From positions 1 through 64,000 of the forward strand of contig SBHC01000088.1 in NCBI GenBank assembly GCA_006226375.1: a stretch of DNA of 64,000 nucleotides, read 5' to 3'. A program made the translations under genes and the position numbers. The DNA comes from Deltaproteobacteria bacterium (GTDB lineage: Bacteria > Myxococcota_C > UBA6777). Position 1 is the stretch's first letter; the number at the start of each line of letters is the position of its first letter. Of this stretch, positions 43,864 through 53,876 are shown in pieces. The notes under the pieces are model-generated. The model did no database searches, was not told the origin of the DNA, and saw only the letters and a program-made list of their open reading frames with translations.

Positions 43864-44116
43864 AGCTCAATCTCTCCGACCCAAGGCCACGATAGCGGCG
43901 CATACTCGGGCTGGTTACGTTCAAGGTTGAAATCCAAATGCAATGCAAATGTGACAAGAAAATTGTCTGTTGTTAGAGACTCGTCCGGCCTATTCCAAAA
44001 GTGACAAGACACCCAAAAAATTTTTGAAGAAGTTCAACGCAACCCCTCAGACCTCACGAACCTGTGAAGATAGAGGCGTGAGTCGTCGAGATGGTTTTCT
44101 CATTTGGAACAAATTG

Positions 44117-44147
44117 TTGGCTTCGCATAGGGTTGCGAAGAAGCCAA
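44117..44147 (-). terminator. Hairpin downstream of FHA activator gene
   Basis: TTGGCTTC at 44117 pairs with GAAGCCAA ending 44147, and the stem extends through GCA/TGC with a 3-base bulge. It begins 4 bases after the TGA stop on the minus strand and is followed there by AACAATTTGTT, a weak T-rich tail. Plausible intrinsic terminator of the third kinase operon. Confidence 0.45.
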
Positions 44148-44150
44148 TGT

Positions 44151-45587
44151 TCAAGGACGCTTAATGTCGTAGCGTTTCATGCGATTGTACAAAGAACCCT
44201 GCGACAAACCAAGCTGCTTGGCAGTGTTCGTGACATTCCAGAGATTTTGGTGCAACGCTGCTTCCAGGAGTTCCTTCTCGTACTGTTCCATTTGCTCTTT
44301 GAGGGAAAGCTCTGAGGAGAAGCCGGTCATTTCCTGCGTTTCTGATTCTACCGGAGGAGGAGCAGACCAACTCGACTGGGCAAGCTGCCGGAGCAATTCA
44401 TGCAAAGAAGACTCTTCCGGTTCTTCGGAAGGCTCTTGGGTTTCGATAGGCGACAGATAGATCTCGTCAGGCCCCAGCCAAAGAACATCAGCGGGCTCGG
44501 CCAACGCAACGGCCCGCTCCAGAGTGTTTTGCAGCTGCCGAATGTTGCCTGGCCACAAATATTGAAGCATTAACTCCATCGCTTCAGGTGTCACACGACA
44601 CGCTTGGTCAGGGCTGATCGAATGTAGGATGTGCTCGACAAGCCGGGGCAGGTCCTCCATCCGTTCACGCAACGAAGGAACGTGAAGTTCGACCGCTGCA
44701 ATGCGGTAATACAGGTCGCGGCGAAAGTCCCCTTTTTGCATCGCACGCTTAAGGTCTTTGTGTGTGGCTGTGATCAACCGGAAGTCTGTTGAGATTTCCT
44801 GTGCGCTTCCTAGCCGGCGTACTTTCTTCCTCTCCAACACATCCAAGAACTTGGGCTGCAGTTCAATCGGTAGATCGGCAATTTCATCCAGGAACAAGGT
44901 ACCTCCGTGCGCCTGCTCCAGGAAGCCTTTGTGTTGCTGAATCGCACCTGTGAATGCGCCCTTTTCATAACCCAGGAACAAGGCCTCCACCAACGAAGAC
45001 GGCAACGCTCCGCAGTTCACCACAACAAAAGGACCCTCAGCGCGGTGGCTTTGCTGGTGCAAGATGTCTGCGATTGTGGTCTTTCCCGTCCCCGTTTCTC
45101 CCGTCAAGATGGTGGCGATATCGCGTTTTCCAAGGCGAGCAATCATCGAGAAGATCCGACGCATGCTTTCGCTCTGTCCAACAATTTTTTCGGTGGGGTC
45201 GCTGTAGGCAATTTCTACTTTCTGGGGAGCGCTTCGTTGCCGCAGCTCCAACACAGAGTTCCCCAGGCGAATACGGCCCCCTGGAAGAACATACCCTGTA
45301 AGGATCTGACTCTCTCCAACAAAGATACCGTTGCGACTTCCCAAGTCCCGGATCCGAACCCCACGAGCCTCAAGCCAGCATTCACAGTGTTCACTGCTGA
45401 CACCTTTGTCCTTCGCGAGGGAGAGGTCGCACCACTCTTTGCGACCGATTCGAATCATCTCTTTGTCCACAGGACATCGGTCGCCTTTGTGAGGCCCTTC
45501 CACAACCACAAACGCCAGTTCATCGAAGATGCGCCACTCTCTGTGGGAGAAGAACTCTGTTGTTTCGGCTTTGTGTTTGCGCTTCAT
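44151..45587 (-). CDS. FHA-domain sigma54-dependent transcriptional activator
   Basis: 478 residues from ATG 45587. FHA domain ~25-115 (MIRIGRKEWCDLSLAKDKGVSSEHCE... GSRNGIFVG). AAA+ domain with Walker A GETGTGKTT, the canonical GAFTGA loop, Walker B GTLFLDEIADL and the sensor region LITATHKDLKRA. The C-terminal Fis-type helix-turn-helix is NVTNTAKQLGLSQGSLYNRMKRYD. An acidic spacer (EEPEESS) joins AAA+ and HTH. No receiver domain. It is the last gene of the operon kinase, PEGA-like protein, activator, beginning 12 bases after the PEGA-like gene. It is closely similar to the activators at 14.1 and 16.3 kb and probably arose by duplication. Confidence 0.93.
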   Translation of the reverse strand: MKRKHKAETTEFFSHREWRIFDELAFVVVEGPHKGDRCPVDKEMIRIGRKEWCDLSLAKDKGVSSEHCECWLEARGVRIRDLGSRNGIFVGESQILTGYVLPGGRIRLGNSVLELRQRSAPQKVEIAYSDPTEKIVGQSESMRRIFSMIARLGKRDIATILTGETGTGKTTIADILHQQSHRAEGPFVVVNCGALPSSLVEALFLGYEKGAFTGAIQQHKGFLEQAHGGTLFLDEIADLPIELQPKFLDVLERKKVRRLGSAQEISTDFRLITATHKDLKRAMQKGDFRRDLYYRIAAVELHVPSLRERMEDLPRLVEHILHSISPDQACRVTPEAMELMLQYLWPGNIRQLQNTLERAVALAEPADVLWLGPDEIYLSPIETQEPSEEPEESSLHELLRQLAQSSWSAPPPVESETQEMTGFSSELSLKEQMEQYEKELLEAALHQNLWNVTNTAKQLGLSQGSLYNRMKRYDIKRP

Positions 45588-45599
45588 CCAATCAGGGCC

Positions 45600-46625
45600 T
45601 CATTCAACAAGCAGGAACGTATTGCGAGAATCACCGGGGGTGAATCGTACAGGAACGCTCGGAGAACGTCGAGGAAAGAACAGGTACAACAGCAAGCCTG
45701 ACACGGCAGCGGCCCCACCCACACCGACCATAACCCAACCCGCAGTCCATTGTTGCTGGGCCTGTCCTTCCAAAGCCTGAAGTTTTTGACTTTCGCCTAC
45801 GGTACGATCATTCGCGTCTTTGTTAATGATGGTTTGGTACAAGGTGTTCCGATCCTCGTGAGTCTGCTGCGACAACCCCACAAAGACTCCCCCGAGAGCG
45901 GCCCCCACAAGGCCCACACCCACGGTTGTCCATGAAGCAGCGCGAACTCCCAAAGGCAGCTCAGGCTTTGTAGGCTTGGGAGGAGGAGCTTGCACCGTCT
46001 GTCGAACATCGGGTCTTTTGGACAGCCGATGCAGCTTAATGTGCAAGGCGGCAGGCTGAAACGGTTGCAACGCGATGGTACGAGACAAGACAATCCCACG
46101 TCCCGCCTTGATCACCACAACATACCGGCCAGGACGGACACGTTGACGCCAGGAACCTTTCCCAGACGCCACAAATTGATAGCCCGTAATGGAGATGTCT
46201 GCAGTCGGCTCACTTGTGGTAACCACCAACGGAGCGTACCCAATTTTACGCTGCGTGTCCTGCAAAAGGACCTGGACATAGCGCTTCTTTGTCGGAGAAT
46301 CGTAGTATCCCTTCTTCAAGTAACGACGCAGGTACAAGCTTGCTTTCTCACGAAAGTATGCAGCTTGTGCCAAGCGCTTGTCTTGGGCAGCAGCCTTTCT
46401 CCACGACAGGGCAGAGTTAAGGACAAGGTCACCGACCACGTCCTTGGATGCCTCAGGCGTCCCGCTCGTACGCTCGACCAACGAAGCAAAACACTCCGCC
46501 GCCTTCACATACTTTTTGGCATAGAACCATTGCTGGCAAAGCTCCTTCGAGGCCAGCGCCTGTGAAGCACCCAACAGCAAGCTCAACCAAGCGACCAAAA
46601 GAGTTATCGAAGCGTTTGCATACAT
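45600..46625 (-). CDS. PEGA-like envelope protein in kinase operon
   Basis: 341 residues from ATG 46625, which begins a signal peptide (MYANASITLLVAWLSLLLGASQALA|SKE). It overlaps the end of the kinase gene by 22 bases, suggesting translational coupling; no strong ribosome site is seen. Residues ~25-130 are helical (TPR-like, KAAECFASLVERTSGTPEASKD). A beta module follows (APLVVTTSEPTADISITGYQFVASGKGSWRQRVRPGRYVVVIKAG), PEGA-like. Two hydrophobic helices, TVGVGLVGAALGGVFVGLS and WVMVGVGGAAAVSGLLLYLFF, make it an integral protein. Architecture parallels the PEGA protein next to the first kinase. A role as the sensing or anchoring partner of the kinase is inference. Confidence 0.78.
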   Translation of the reverse strand: MYANASITLLVAWLSLLLGASQALASKELCQQWFYAKKYVKAAECFASLVERTSGTPEASKDVVGDLVLNSALSWRKAAAQDKRLAQAAYFREKASLYLRRYLKKGYYDSPTKKRYVQVLLQDTQRKIGYAPLVVTTSEPTADISITGYQFVASGKGSWRQRVRPGRYVVVIKAGRGIVLSRTIALQPFQPAALHIKLHRLSKRPDVRQTVQAPPPKPTKPELPLGVRAASWTTVGVGLVGAALGGVFVGLSQQTHEDRNTLYQTIINKDANDRTVGESQKLQALEGQAQQQWTAGWVMVGVGGAAAVSGLLLYLFFPRRSPSVPVRFTPGDSRNTFLLVE

Positions 46626-48418
46626 GAGTAGTTCTGCCCAAACAACATATCCATGGTAAAGGGGCGCAACTTCCAACGAAGCTTTCGTGCTCTCGTTGCG
46701 ATAGAATGAGAGCAAGGGTGGTATCCGTCGGCTTTGACCTTAACCTTGACCTCGCCTTGGCGAGGAACCTTCAAACAGAACGAGCTGCCTCTCCGCCTTG
46801 CACGGCAAGAAGCACATGACGCAAAAGAGATCGTTAGCTTCTTGCACGCCGGCCGGAGACATACACCCAGGACCCAACGCTGCTTCGATGAAAGACTACC
46901 ACAAGGATGAAGCCGCTGGGAACGACGCCTCACCACAACACGTCGCCGCCTCCGTCGCAGGAGCCGACGTTTCCTTCGTTTTCGTCGAATACGTCGACGC
47001 GTTGGAGGAGCGGATGGTCGCGAGCGCAGGGGGCGTTGACGTACAGGAGGTTCTGTCGTTTGGGGAGACGCCTCTGGCACAGAAGAGGCTCTCACATCCG
47101 GCCTCTCACGATGCAAGAGAGTCAACCCTGTCCCTCCATCACGGGATCCAGAGCGAACTGGAGCAACCACAGGCTGCGTACGCGAAGACACGCCCGACGA
47201 AGTAGACGTCCTGCCCACATGTTGCCAAACGTACACAAAGAAAGCAACAAAACCCAAAAGAACGCCCAAGGCAACCACTCCCAGCAGGCGCCCTCTCCCA
47301 TTCGCAGAGAGCGTAGGCTCTTGCTCTTCATTGGCCCTCGGTACGTGATAGGACTGGGAAAAAGAAGGAGGCAAAGAACCTGAAGCCCAAGAAGGAGAGG
47401 AGGACAAGGCAGGCAGCTCGACAGACGCTGTATGTTCTGCATGATCAAGGACGTCAACAACACCCGGCCAGTCTTTCCAAGCCTCCAACCTTTGCCAAAA
47501 GGACTCCACGGAAGGATAACGCTGCTTTGGATCTTTCTGAAGAGCCTTTCGGAGCGCCCAATCCAAGAACTCAGGGTAGTGAACGTCAGGTCGACGGCTG
47601 TGAAGAGGTTCAGGGTTCTGGTAGACGTGAAGGTGCCCCAAAGTACCCGCAGGAACGTTGGCATCCCCAAACAAGCGCGTACGCGTGACAAGCTCGTACA
47701 AAATAACACCCAACGTGTAAATATCAGCCGAAGCCCCCACATGCTGCTGCAAAACCTGCTCTGGAGCCATGTAGTGCAAGGTCCCAAACGTTCCCTGTGT
47801 GTCCGCCGACATCATGGATGTTGCGATGGACTTGGCCAGGCCAAAATCCAGAACCTTAACGTGAGTTGGATCGCCTTGGTGCTCGACCAAAAAGATGTTG
47901 GCAGGCTTAAGATCTCGGTGGATGATGGCTTGGGAGTGTGCCGCCTGCACGGCATAACACAGCTGGCCAAAGATACGAAAGATCTGATGGAACGGGAGAG
48001 GCGCGTCCTGGTTAAGCCACTCCCGTAGAGATTGACCCTGCAGGTATTCCATAGCATAGAACAAACCCAGCCCTGTCTCTTCCCCATGCCCCAGAATTTG
48101 TACAATGTGCTCGTTCCCTTCGGACAGCTGGGTTGTCAGCTTTATCTCTCGGACAAAGTGACGGCGTACCTGCAAGTCGTCCGATAACTCTGCGCGCAGG
48201 ACCTTGACGGCAACATCCTGGCGTTCTTGCAGGTCGAACCCGAGGTAAACAACGCCAAACCCTCCAGCAGCCAGGCGCTTTCGCAATCGAAAACGCCCCC
48301 CCACAACCATAAGCGGAAACCGACAAGCCTGGCAAAAGGCTTGCGACTCAGCGGCCTGTTTGGCTCCACACTGAGGACAGCTCATGCTGTTGTGAGAAAG
48401 AAAGTTATCTGTATCCAT
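46604..48418 (-). CDS. Ser/Thr protein kinase with zinc ribbon and PEGA-like tail
   Basis: 604 residues from ATG 48418 (weak ribosome site). A zinc-ribbon finger (Cys14, 17, 29, 32) comes first, then a complete kinase domain (~40-310): AAGGFGVVY, DVAVKV, H167-R168-D169-LKPANIFL and DFGLAK. A transmembrane helix lies near 375-400 (LLGVVALGVLLGFVAFFVYVW). An Arg-rich segment (RRKRRKRRLLRRRRRRVVVRRR) and a short PEGA-like module (QGEVKVKVKADGYHPCSHSI) end the protein. It should be an active membrane kinase. It heads an operon with the PEGA-like protein and FHA-sigma54 activator, and diverges from the first YadA-head lipoprotein across 142 bases. Confidence 0.92.
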   Translation of the reverse strand: MDTDNFLSHNSMSCPQCGAKQAAESQAFCQACRFPLMVVGGRFRLRKRLAAGGFGVVYLGFDLQERQDVAVKVLRAELSDDLQVRRHFVREIKLTTQLSEGNEHIVQILGHGEETGLGLFYAMEYLQGQSLREWLNQDAPLPFHQIFRIFGQLCYAVQAAHSQAIIHRDLKPANIFLVEHQGDPTHVKVLDFGLAKSIATSMMSADTQGTFGTLHYMAPEQVLQQHVGASADIYTLGVILYELVTRTRLFGDANVPAGTLGHLHVYQNPEPLHSRRPDVHYPEFLDWALRKALQKDPKQRYPSVESFWQRLEAWKDWPGVVDVLDHAEHTASVELPALSSSPSWASGSLPPSFSQSYHVPRANEEQEPTLSANGRGRLLGVVALGVLLGFVAFFVYVWQHVGRTSTSSGVSSRTQPVVAPVRSGSRDGGTGLTLLHRERPDVRASSVPEASPQTTEPPVRQRPLRSRPSAPPTRRRIRRKRRKRRLLRRRRRRVVVRRRSQRLHPCGSLSSKQRWVLGVCLRPACKKLTISFASCASCRARRRGSSFCLKVPRQGEVKVKVKADGYHPCSHSIATRARKLRWKLRPFTMDMLFGQNYSCMQTLR

Positions 48419-48492
48419 GAACGTTGGCCTGGTTGAAGAAACGAGTCACATCGGGTTCGCCAAGATAACACATCACTCAAATAGCTCCGTCC

Positions 48493-48522
48493 TTGACGCT
48501 TGTCGATGCTACCTGCTATCGT
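48493..48522 (+). promoter_or_regulatory. Likely sigma70 promoter for YadA-head lipoprotein pair
   Basis: TTGACG, 18 bases, then TATCGT, 38 bases before the GTG start of the first YadA-head lipoprotein. The 11-base gap before the second gene has no promoter, so one transcript probably covers both. Confidence 0.4.
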
Positions 48523-48560
48523 TGCACTTCAGTGGAAACTCCCACATTTGGAGAGTAGAA

Positions 48561-50192
48561 GTGCTTCAGTGGCAAAGAGTTTTTCGATATGTTCTGTGGA
48601 TAACTGTGACGTGCATCACAAGTAGTTGCCTACCCACTTTTGACTACGCAGGCATCGCTTGTGACGACGACTCCGTATGCGGCAATCTCATCTGCCTGGA
48701 AGGTCTTTGCCGAAACCCAGATGAGATCATCGTCACTAGCATGAACGGTGATGGCCTGCAAGCGCCCCCCACCTATCCCAACCCGTTACAGCGCCCGAAA
48801 GAAGGCAAAGAAGCCACCCGCCGCTTTCGAAAAACATGGCGCATCCAAGGGCACAACCTCCACCGCCTCACGGGTCTCAAGCTCAAAACCAAACAAGCCC
48901 CACGCATCGAATACACGGCCAAGGATGGCCTCGCCTTATCAGGCAACAACCCCAAGGAGAGAGTTGTTATGCTACCCAAGAACCTTGTCGCTGGAATGTT
49001 TGTCCTTATCGGCCTGGTAGGCAACACGGAAGTCGCTCTCGGTGAAGTGTTCATCCTGCAAGGGGAAGGCTGCAAAATCACACAAAGCCAAGGTAGCAAG
49101 CTAACCATCCGCTGTGGTGTAACAGAGAGCACCATCGAAGGCCCCACAGGCTCGGGGCTAAGCACCAAAGAGAAAGAGTACCTTAACGCGTTGCAGGAAA
49201 CGGTCAAGGTGGATCCTACTGCAAGGAAAGTAACCTTCGATAATGTCAACGTACACATCGAAAATGGACTACAAAAGACAGCGTCCGTCAACGGCCGAGG
49301 CAACCTCATTGTGGGATACCATGAGACAGGCGGACAATCCCGAACCCGCACAGGCTCACACAATATCATTCTAGGTCCCGAACACTCCTACAGTAGCTAT
49401 GGAAGCTTTGTGGCCGGAAAAAACAACCAGTCCACAGGCGCACACGCCTCCGTTCTTGGAGGACAAGACAACCTCGCAGAGGGAGAAATGAGCACGGTTG
49501 TGGGTGGCAACCTCAACAAAACCTACGGCCCAGAGAGCAGCATCCTGGGAGGCCAAAACAACCAGACCGGCGCGCCCAAAGACAAATTCAGCGGTCAATA
49601 CGGAGCCGTGTCAGGCGGCGAAAGAAACATTGCCGTGGGTCTCTTCTCCAGCGTCTCCGGCGGAATCCAGAACGTCGCCGAAGGTATCGACTCCTCCGTC
49701 AGCGGGGGGGAGCAGAACACTGCCTGGTCTGTTGCAAGCTCTGTCACAGGAGGTTTGAACAACGACGCTGGGAGTGCGTCCAATCGCCAAGAGACAAGCC
49801 ACGCCACAGTCAACGGCGGCCGCAACAACATCATCTACGCCAAGTTCGCTGTCATTAATGGCGGCTTTACCAACAAAGTAACGGGAACCTATGGCTCCGT
49901 ACACGGAGGCTCCCAAAACGAAGCCTCGGGAGAAGCCTCTACCGTGGTAGGCGGAAATGGAAACAAAGCCACCCAAAAAGAGGCCACAGCTTTGGGAGGA
50001 AACCTCAACCAGGCAACGTCCGAACATGCGACAGTTTTGGGAGGAAAAGGAAACAAGGCGACAGCCACCTCCAGCACAGTGATGGGTGGAGAAAGCAACA
50101 CAGTGTCCACCCCGTTCGCCACCCTCCTTGGAGGGAAAAGTAGGACCTTAAACACAACCAACTCACACACGTGCAACACGATGTGCCCCTGA
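48561..50192 (+). CDS. YadA-head-like beta-roll lipoprotein 1
   Basis: 543 residues from GTG 48561 with GGAGAG 5 bases upstream. The start was chosen because it aligns the signal with that of the neighbour; a longer in-frame ATG at 48417 adds a hydrophilic extension. Lipobox-like ITSSC, then DYAGIACDDDSVCG. A central domain (~90-260) precedes a C-terminal stretch with about 14 degenerate GG/SG-x-N-x-A-x-G repeats (SVLGGQDNLAEGEMSTVVGGNLN, STVMGGESNTVS), the YadA-type left-handed beta-roll pattern. No YadA C-terminal barrel or stalk follows, so surface display relies on the lipid anchor. Probably an adhesin (inference). Confidence 0.82.
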   Translation: MLQWQRVFRYVLWITVTCITSSCLPTFDYAGIACDDDSVCGNLICLEGLCRNPDEIIVTSMNGDGLQAPPTYPNPLQRPKEGKEATRRFRKTWRIQGHNLHRLTGLKLKTKQAPRIEYTAKDGLALSGNNPKERVVMLPKNLVAGMFVLIGLVGNTEVALGEVFILQGEGCKITQSQGSKLTIRCGVTESTIEGPTGSGLSTKEKEYLNALQETVKVDPTARKVTFDNVNVHIENGLQKTASVNGRGNLIVGYHETGGQSRTRTGSHNIILGPEHSYSSYGSFVAGKNNQSTGAHASVLGGQDNLAEGEMSTVVGGNLNKTYGPESSILGGQNNQTGAPKDKFSGQYGAVSGGERNIAVGLFSSVSGGIQNVAEGIDSSVSGGEQNTAWSVASSVTGGLNNDAGSASNRQETSHATVNGGRNNIIYAKFAVINGGFTNKVTGTYGSVHGGSQNEASGEASTVVGGNGNKATQKEATALGGNLNQATSEHATVLGGKGNKATATSSTVMGGESNTVSTPFATLLGGKSRTLNTTNSHTCNTMCP

Positions 50193-50202
50193 GAGGTTTG
50201 CA

Positions 50203-51654
50203 ATGTGGCAGAACCCAAAAAGGCGGCTGCGAGCGCTCTGTGTATGGGCTCTCGCCATGCTATTTAGCAGCTGTCTCAACCCTCTCGACTACCAGGGGAT
50301 AGCATGCCTGGATAACTCGGTGTGCGGTGGGTTGAAGTGTCTGGAAGGATACTGTGGAGGCATCACCCGACAGGACAATGTGGTGATAACCAGCATCAAT
50401 GGCACGGGCAGTGTAAGTGCTCCTACGTACCCTGACGCCCAGCCCCGACCGCAGGGAGCGCAAGAGGCCACCCATCGATTTCACACGTCATGGGTGCTGA
50501 AAGGCAGCCACCTCGATCGCCTCCAAGAGGTCCGGCTCCAATCCAAATCCAATCCCCAAATTCGATACGAGAAGCAGGATGGCCTCCTCCTACAGGAAGG
50601 CTCCGCAGCGGAGAGAGAAGTGATGTTACCCAAGAATCTCATGGCAGGAATGTTTGTGTTGCTAGGCGTCATTGGAACAACCGAAGTGGCTTTGGCTGAT
50701 GTGTTTGTCCTTCAAGGAGAAGGATGCAAGGTTGCCAAGAACACCAACGGTGACACGGTCATCACATGTGGCAAAACAGAATCCACCATCAAAAAAGAAA
50801 CCAACACCACAGGTTCGGGGATCTCCGCCGAGTTAAAAGCGTACCTGGAAACTCTCCAAAGCATGCTCAAGTTGGATAGCATCAACCAAAAGGCAACCTT
50901 TCACAAAGTGAACGTCCACATTGAAAACGGTGAGGGAACAACAAGCACCCAAAACGGCCAAGGCAACCTTATCATCGGCTACAACGAGCGTAACGACTCG
51001 CAACCCAAGCGCACAGGCTCTCACAATGTCGTGGTAGGACCAGGCCACTCCTACGACAGCTATGGAGGACTTGTCGCAGGAAAAGACAACCACCTCTTCG
51101 CCAAACATGCGTCTGTTCTGGGAGGTCACAACAACGTGGTGAGAGGCGAAAACAGCAGCATTTTGGGTGGAGGAAAGAACGGCGCCTCTGGAACAGCCGA
51201 CTGCATCGTAGGTGGAGAATTAAACGATGCAGGGGCCCAATCCAGCTACAAGGTTATTGTAGGAGGCTTAGGCAACCAGGCGATCGGTAGGGACTCTGTC
51301 GTAGCGGGCGGGGAGAACGGTGTGGCATGGTCACCATTCAGCAGCGTCTTTGGAGGATTTCGGAACGAAGCCGGCTCCTCAAAGAGCACGAACGGAACCA
51401 ACGCCACGGTATGTGGCGGCTTCTTAAACAAAGCGACAGGCCAAAACTCCGTCGTCTGTGGAGGTTCAACCAACCAGGCATCCAGCAAAGAGAGTACGGT
51501 CGTGGGTGGAAAGCAAAACACAGCGTCAGGCCAGGGAAGTGTCGCAATTGGAGGAGAAGGGAACACCACATCACCCAATTACAGCGCTCTCCTTGGAGGA
51601 AAAAGTCGCTCCCTGAGCACCGATGCCCACTCTTGCAACGCAACGTGTCCCTGA
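50203..51654 (+). CDS. YadA-head-like beta-roll lipoprotein 2
   Basis: 483 residues from ATG 50203 (GAGAGG upstream). Signal MWQNPKRRLRALCVWALAMLFSSC with lipobox FSSC, then LDYQGIACLDNSVCGGLKCLEGYC, clearly homologous to the neighbour (SSCLPTFDYAGIACDDDSVCG). The conserved centre reads LPKNLMAGMFVLLGVIGTTEVALADVFVLQGEGCKV. About ten beta-roll repeats follow (SVLGGHNNVVRGENSSILGGGKNGASG). It ends in a shared C-terminal motif, ALLGGKSRSLSTDAHSCNATCP, close to the NSHTCNTMCP end of copy 1, suggesting a capping disulfide. It arose by tandem duplication and begins 11 bases after copy 1. Converges with the hybrid kinase gene across 32 bases. Confidence 0.83.
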   Translation: MWQNPKRRLRALCVWALAMLFSSCLNPLDYQGIACLDNSVCGGLKCLEGYCGGITRQDNVVITSINGTGSVSAPTYPDAQPRPQGAQEATHRFHTSWVLKGSHLDRLQEVRLQSKSNPQIRYEKQDGLLLQEGSAAEREVMLPKNLMAGMFVLLGVIGTTEVALADVFVLQGEGCKVAKNTNGDTVITCGKTESTIKKETNTTGSGISAELKAYLETLQSMLKLDSINQKATFHKVNVHIENGEGTTSTQNGQGNLIIGYNERNDSQPKRTGSHNVVVGPGHSYDSYGGLVAGKDNHLFAKHASVLGGHNNVVRGENSSILGGGKNGASGTADCIVGGELNDAGAQSSYKVIVGGLGNQAIGRDSVVAGGENGVAWSPFSSVFGGFRNEAGSSKSTNGTNATVCGGFLNKATGQNSVVCGGSTNQASSKESTVVGGKQNTASGQGSVAIGGEGNTTSPNYSALLGGKSRSLSTDAHSCNATCP

Positions 51655-51686
51655 CCCAGAAGCAACCCGCCCTTCCCTACCATCTC

Positions 51687-53876
51687 TCAAGCGGAGAGGT
51701 CATGAGGTTGGTCACGAAGATCTCTTAAGAAGCTATCGAATGCCTGGGTGTCCTTTTGTAAGATCTTGGACACAGAGCTTTGCAGTCGATTGACCTCCTC
51801 TTGCTCCAGATCTTTCGCTGTGACCACAATGACAGGCGTGTTTTCGTACTCTTTGAGTTGCCGAACCTCTTGCATGAAGGTGAAGCCATCCATCTCTGGC
51901 ATCATCAAGTCGAGAACGATCAAATCCGGCGAGAGCTTCTGGCTTTGCAGCAAGGTTAATGCTTCCAAGCCGTTCACAGCCTCACGAACCTCACAGTCGT
52001 GCTTGAGAAGAGTCCGCCGGAAGAGATCTCGCATGGCCTCATCGTCGTCCACAATCAAGACGGAGAAGTTGCTCTGGGAGCCTTTGTAGCGAGACAAGAT
52101 GGCATTGAGGCGCGAGGAATCAACAGGCTTAATCAGGTACTCAGCCGCACCCATCGTGTACCCTTTGATGGTTTCGTCCAGCACGCTGACCATAACAACA
52201 GGAATGGCCGACAGATCCTCTTCTTCCTTAATCTTAGCAAGCACCTGCCAACCGTCCATGATCGGCATGTTGATATCCAGGAAGATGGCCGCGGGTTGCA
52301 GCTCCCGAGCGATCCGAATACCCTCAGGTCCGCGAGAGGATGTCACGACATGGAAGCCCTCTTTCGACAGCGCCCGCGTCATCAGATCAACATCGGTGGG
52401 GTCATCGTCGATCACAAGGATGGTTTGGGACGTGTTGTGATGGGTGGCGTGGATGTGAGCCACCAGCTCTTCAGTGCTGCCAATGTCCCAATCCTGATCC
52501 GACTCAATCATGCCTGGAATCCGTACCGTAAAAACCGAGCCTTCACCAAGCTCACTCTCCACTCCAACGCTTCCACCCATGAGCTTGCAAAAGCTCTCCA
52601 CCAAAGCCAGCCCCAAACCTGTTCCACCAAAACGCTTCGAGATTGAGGACTCAGCCTGGGAGAACTTCTGAAACAAACGCTCCACCTGCTCAGGTGACAT
52701 ACCAATGCCAGTGTCTCTCACGGTGAACACCAACCAGGACTCGTCGTCCTCCACTTCGTCTTGTATCGTGAGGAACACCTCTCCTTCTTCCGTAAACTTA
52801 AACGAATTGGAGAGCAGGTTCAGCAAGATCTGGCGGAGGCGAACCACATCACCTTGGAAGCGTCGGCCCTCTTCAATCTGAACATCGACCGAAAAGGCGT
52901 TGTTGTTGGCTTCACTGAGAGGCGTCGCTGTATCAAGGACAGTGGACATCACATCGTCGATCAAGAAAGGCTCAATGTGGAGCTCCATCCGGCCCGCTTC
53001 AATCTTTGACAGATCCAAGACATCGTTGATCAAGCTCAACAAGTGCTTCCCAGCGACATGAATGCGCTTTAGATCGGGGACAATGTCGTCGTAACCCAGA
53101 TCCTCAGCTTCTTCCATCAGGAAGTCACTGTAACCAATCACTGCGTTGAGAGGAGTGCGCATCTCATGGCTCATGTTGGCCAAGAACTCACTCTTCGCGC
53201 GGTTGGCGCCCTCAGCCTGGTGCCGAGCCTCTTCCAGGTTTTGGTTGGTTGTCTCCAAGATCACGTTGTTTTCTTGCAGCTTGGCCAGCGCAACATTCAG
53301 CTGTTGAAACGCTTCGCTTTTTGCGCTTTCGTACAACAAAGCCAGCAACGCCGACGCGCTGATCAACGCCAGCAGATAAATGAAGTAGAGAACTTGCTTG
53401 TCGCCAAACTGCTGGGGTTTCACCAATTGAATGTTCATCTTGGACAGGACAAACAACGCGGTGATAAAGACCAGTGAGATGGAGGTCCACAGAAGCCCAC
53501 CCCGCTTGCCCGTAAGGAACACTGCGAGCAAGGGGAAGGTGATGTACCCAACAAGGGTATACGAACCAAATCCACCATCCAACACCACGATCGCACCCAG
53601 CCCCGCAAACAACGCTCCCAACAACAAGTTGGTGACGATCGCCAACGAGCGAGTCTGACGAAACAGAAACAAGGTCGCCACAAGCACTACCTCTGTGGTG
53701 ACATTGATCAACGCCATCTTCCAGTTGCCGCGAACAAAGTCGGCCAGCATAAATACAAGGCCCAATGCCAGGAGAAAGAACAAAAAGGAAACCACAACCA
53801 CGGAACGTCGCAGAGCTTCCACCTGACTTTTTTCGCGAAATTCTTCAGGTATCCAATAGTTCAACACACGACTCAT
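51687..53876 (-). CDS. Hybrid sensor histidine kinase, two receiver domains
   Basis: 729 residues from ATG 53876 behind a strong AAGGAGG ribosome site. Six hydrophobic helices (~23-182) form a membrane sensor with no large outside loop, followed by a coiled coil. HisKA has His237 ([18 protein letters not shown]). A full HATPase_c follows with N, G1 and G2 boxes ([36 protein letters not shown]). Two receiver domains end the protein: REC1 (LVIDDDPTD... FLDINMP) and REC2 (LIVDDDEAM... [12 protein letters not shown]). The six-helix sensor followed by a hybrid kinase resembles CqsS/LqsS-type autoinducer sensors. It diverges from the alpha-oxoamine synthase fusion across 500 bases. Confidence 0.93.
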   Translation of the reverse strand: MSRVLNYWIPEEFREKSQVEALRRSVVVVSFLFFLLALGLVFMLADFVRGNWKMALINVTTEVVLVATLFLFRQTRSLAIVTNLLLGALFAGLGAIVVLDGGFGSYTLVGYITFPLLAVFLTGKRGGLLWTSISLVFITALFVLSKMNIQLVKPQQFGDKQVLYFIYLLALISASALLALLYESAKSEAFQQLNVALAKLQENNVILETTNQNLEEARHQAEGANRAKSEFLANMSHEMRTPLNAVIGYSDFLMEEAEDLGYDDIVPDLKRIHVAGKHLLSLINDVLDLSKIEAGRMELHIEPFLIDDVMSTVLDTATPLSEANNNAFSVDVQIEEGRRFQGDVVRLRQILLNLLSNSFKFTEEGEVFLTIQDEVEDDESWLVFTVRDTGIGMSPEQVERLFQKFSQAESSISKRFGGTGLGLALVESFCKLMGGSVGVESELGEGSVFTVRIPGMIESDQDWDIGSTEELVAHIHATHHNTSQTILVIDDDPTDVDLMTRALSKEGFHVVTSSRGPEGIRIARELQPAAIFLDINMPIMDGWQVLAKIKEEEDLSAIPVVMVSVLDETIKGYTMGAAEYLIKPVDSSRLNAILSRYKGSQSNFSVLIVDDDEAMRDLFRRTLLKHDCEVREAVNGLEALTLLQSQKLSPDLIVLDLMMPEMDGFTFMQEVRQLKEYENTPVIVVTAKDLEQEEVNRLQSSVSKILQKDTQAFDSFLRDLRDQPHDLSA

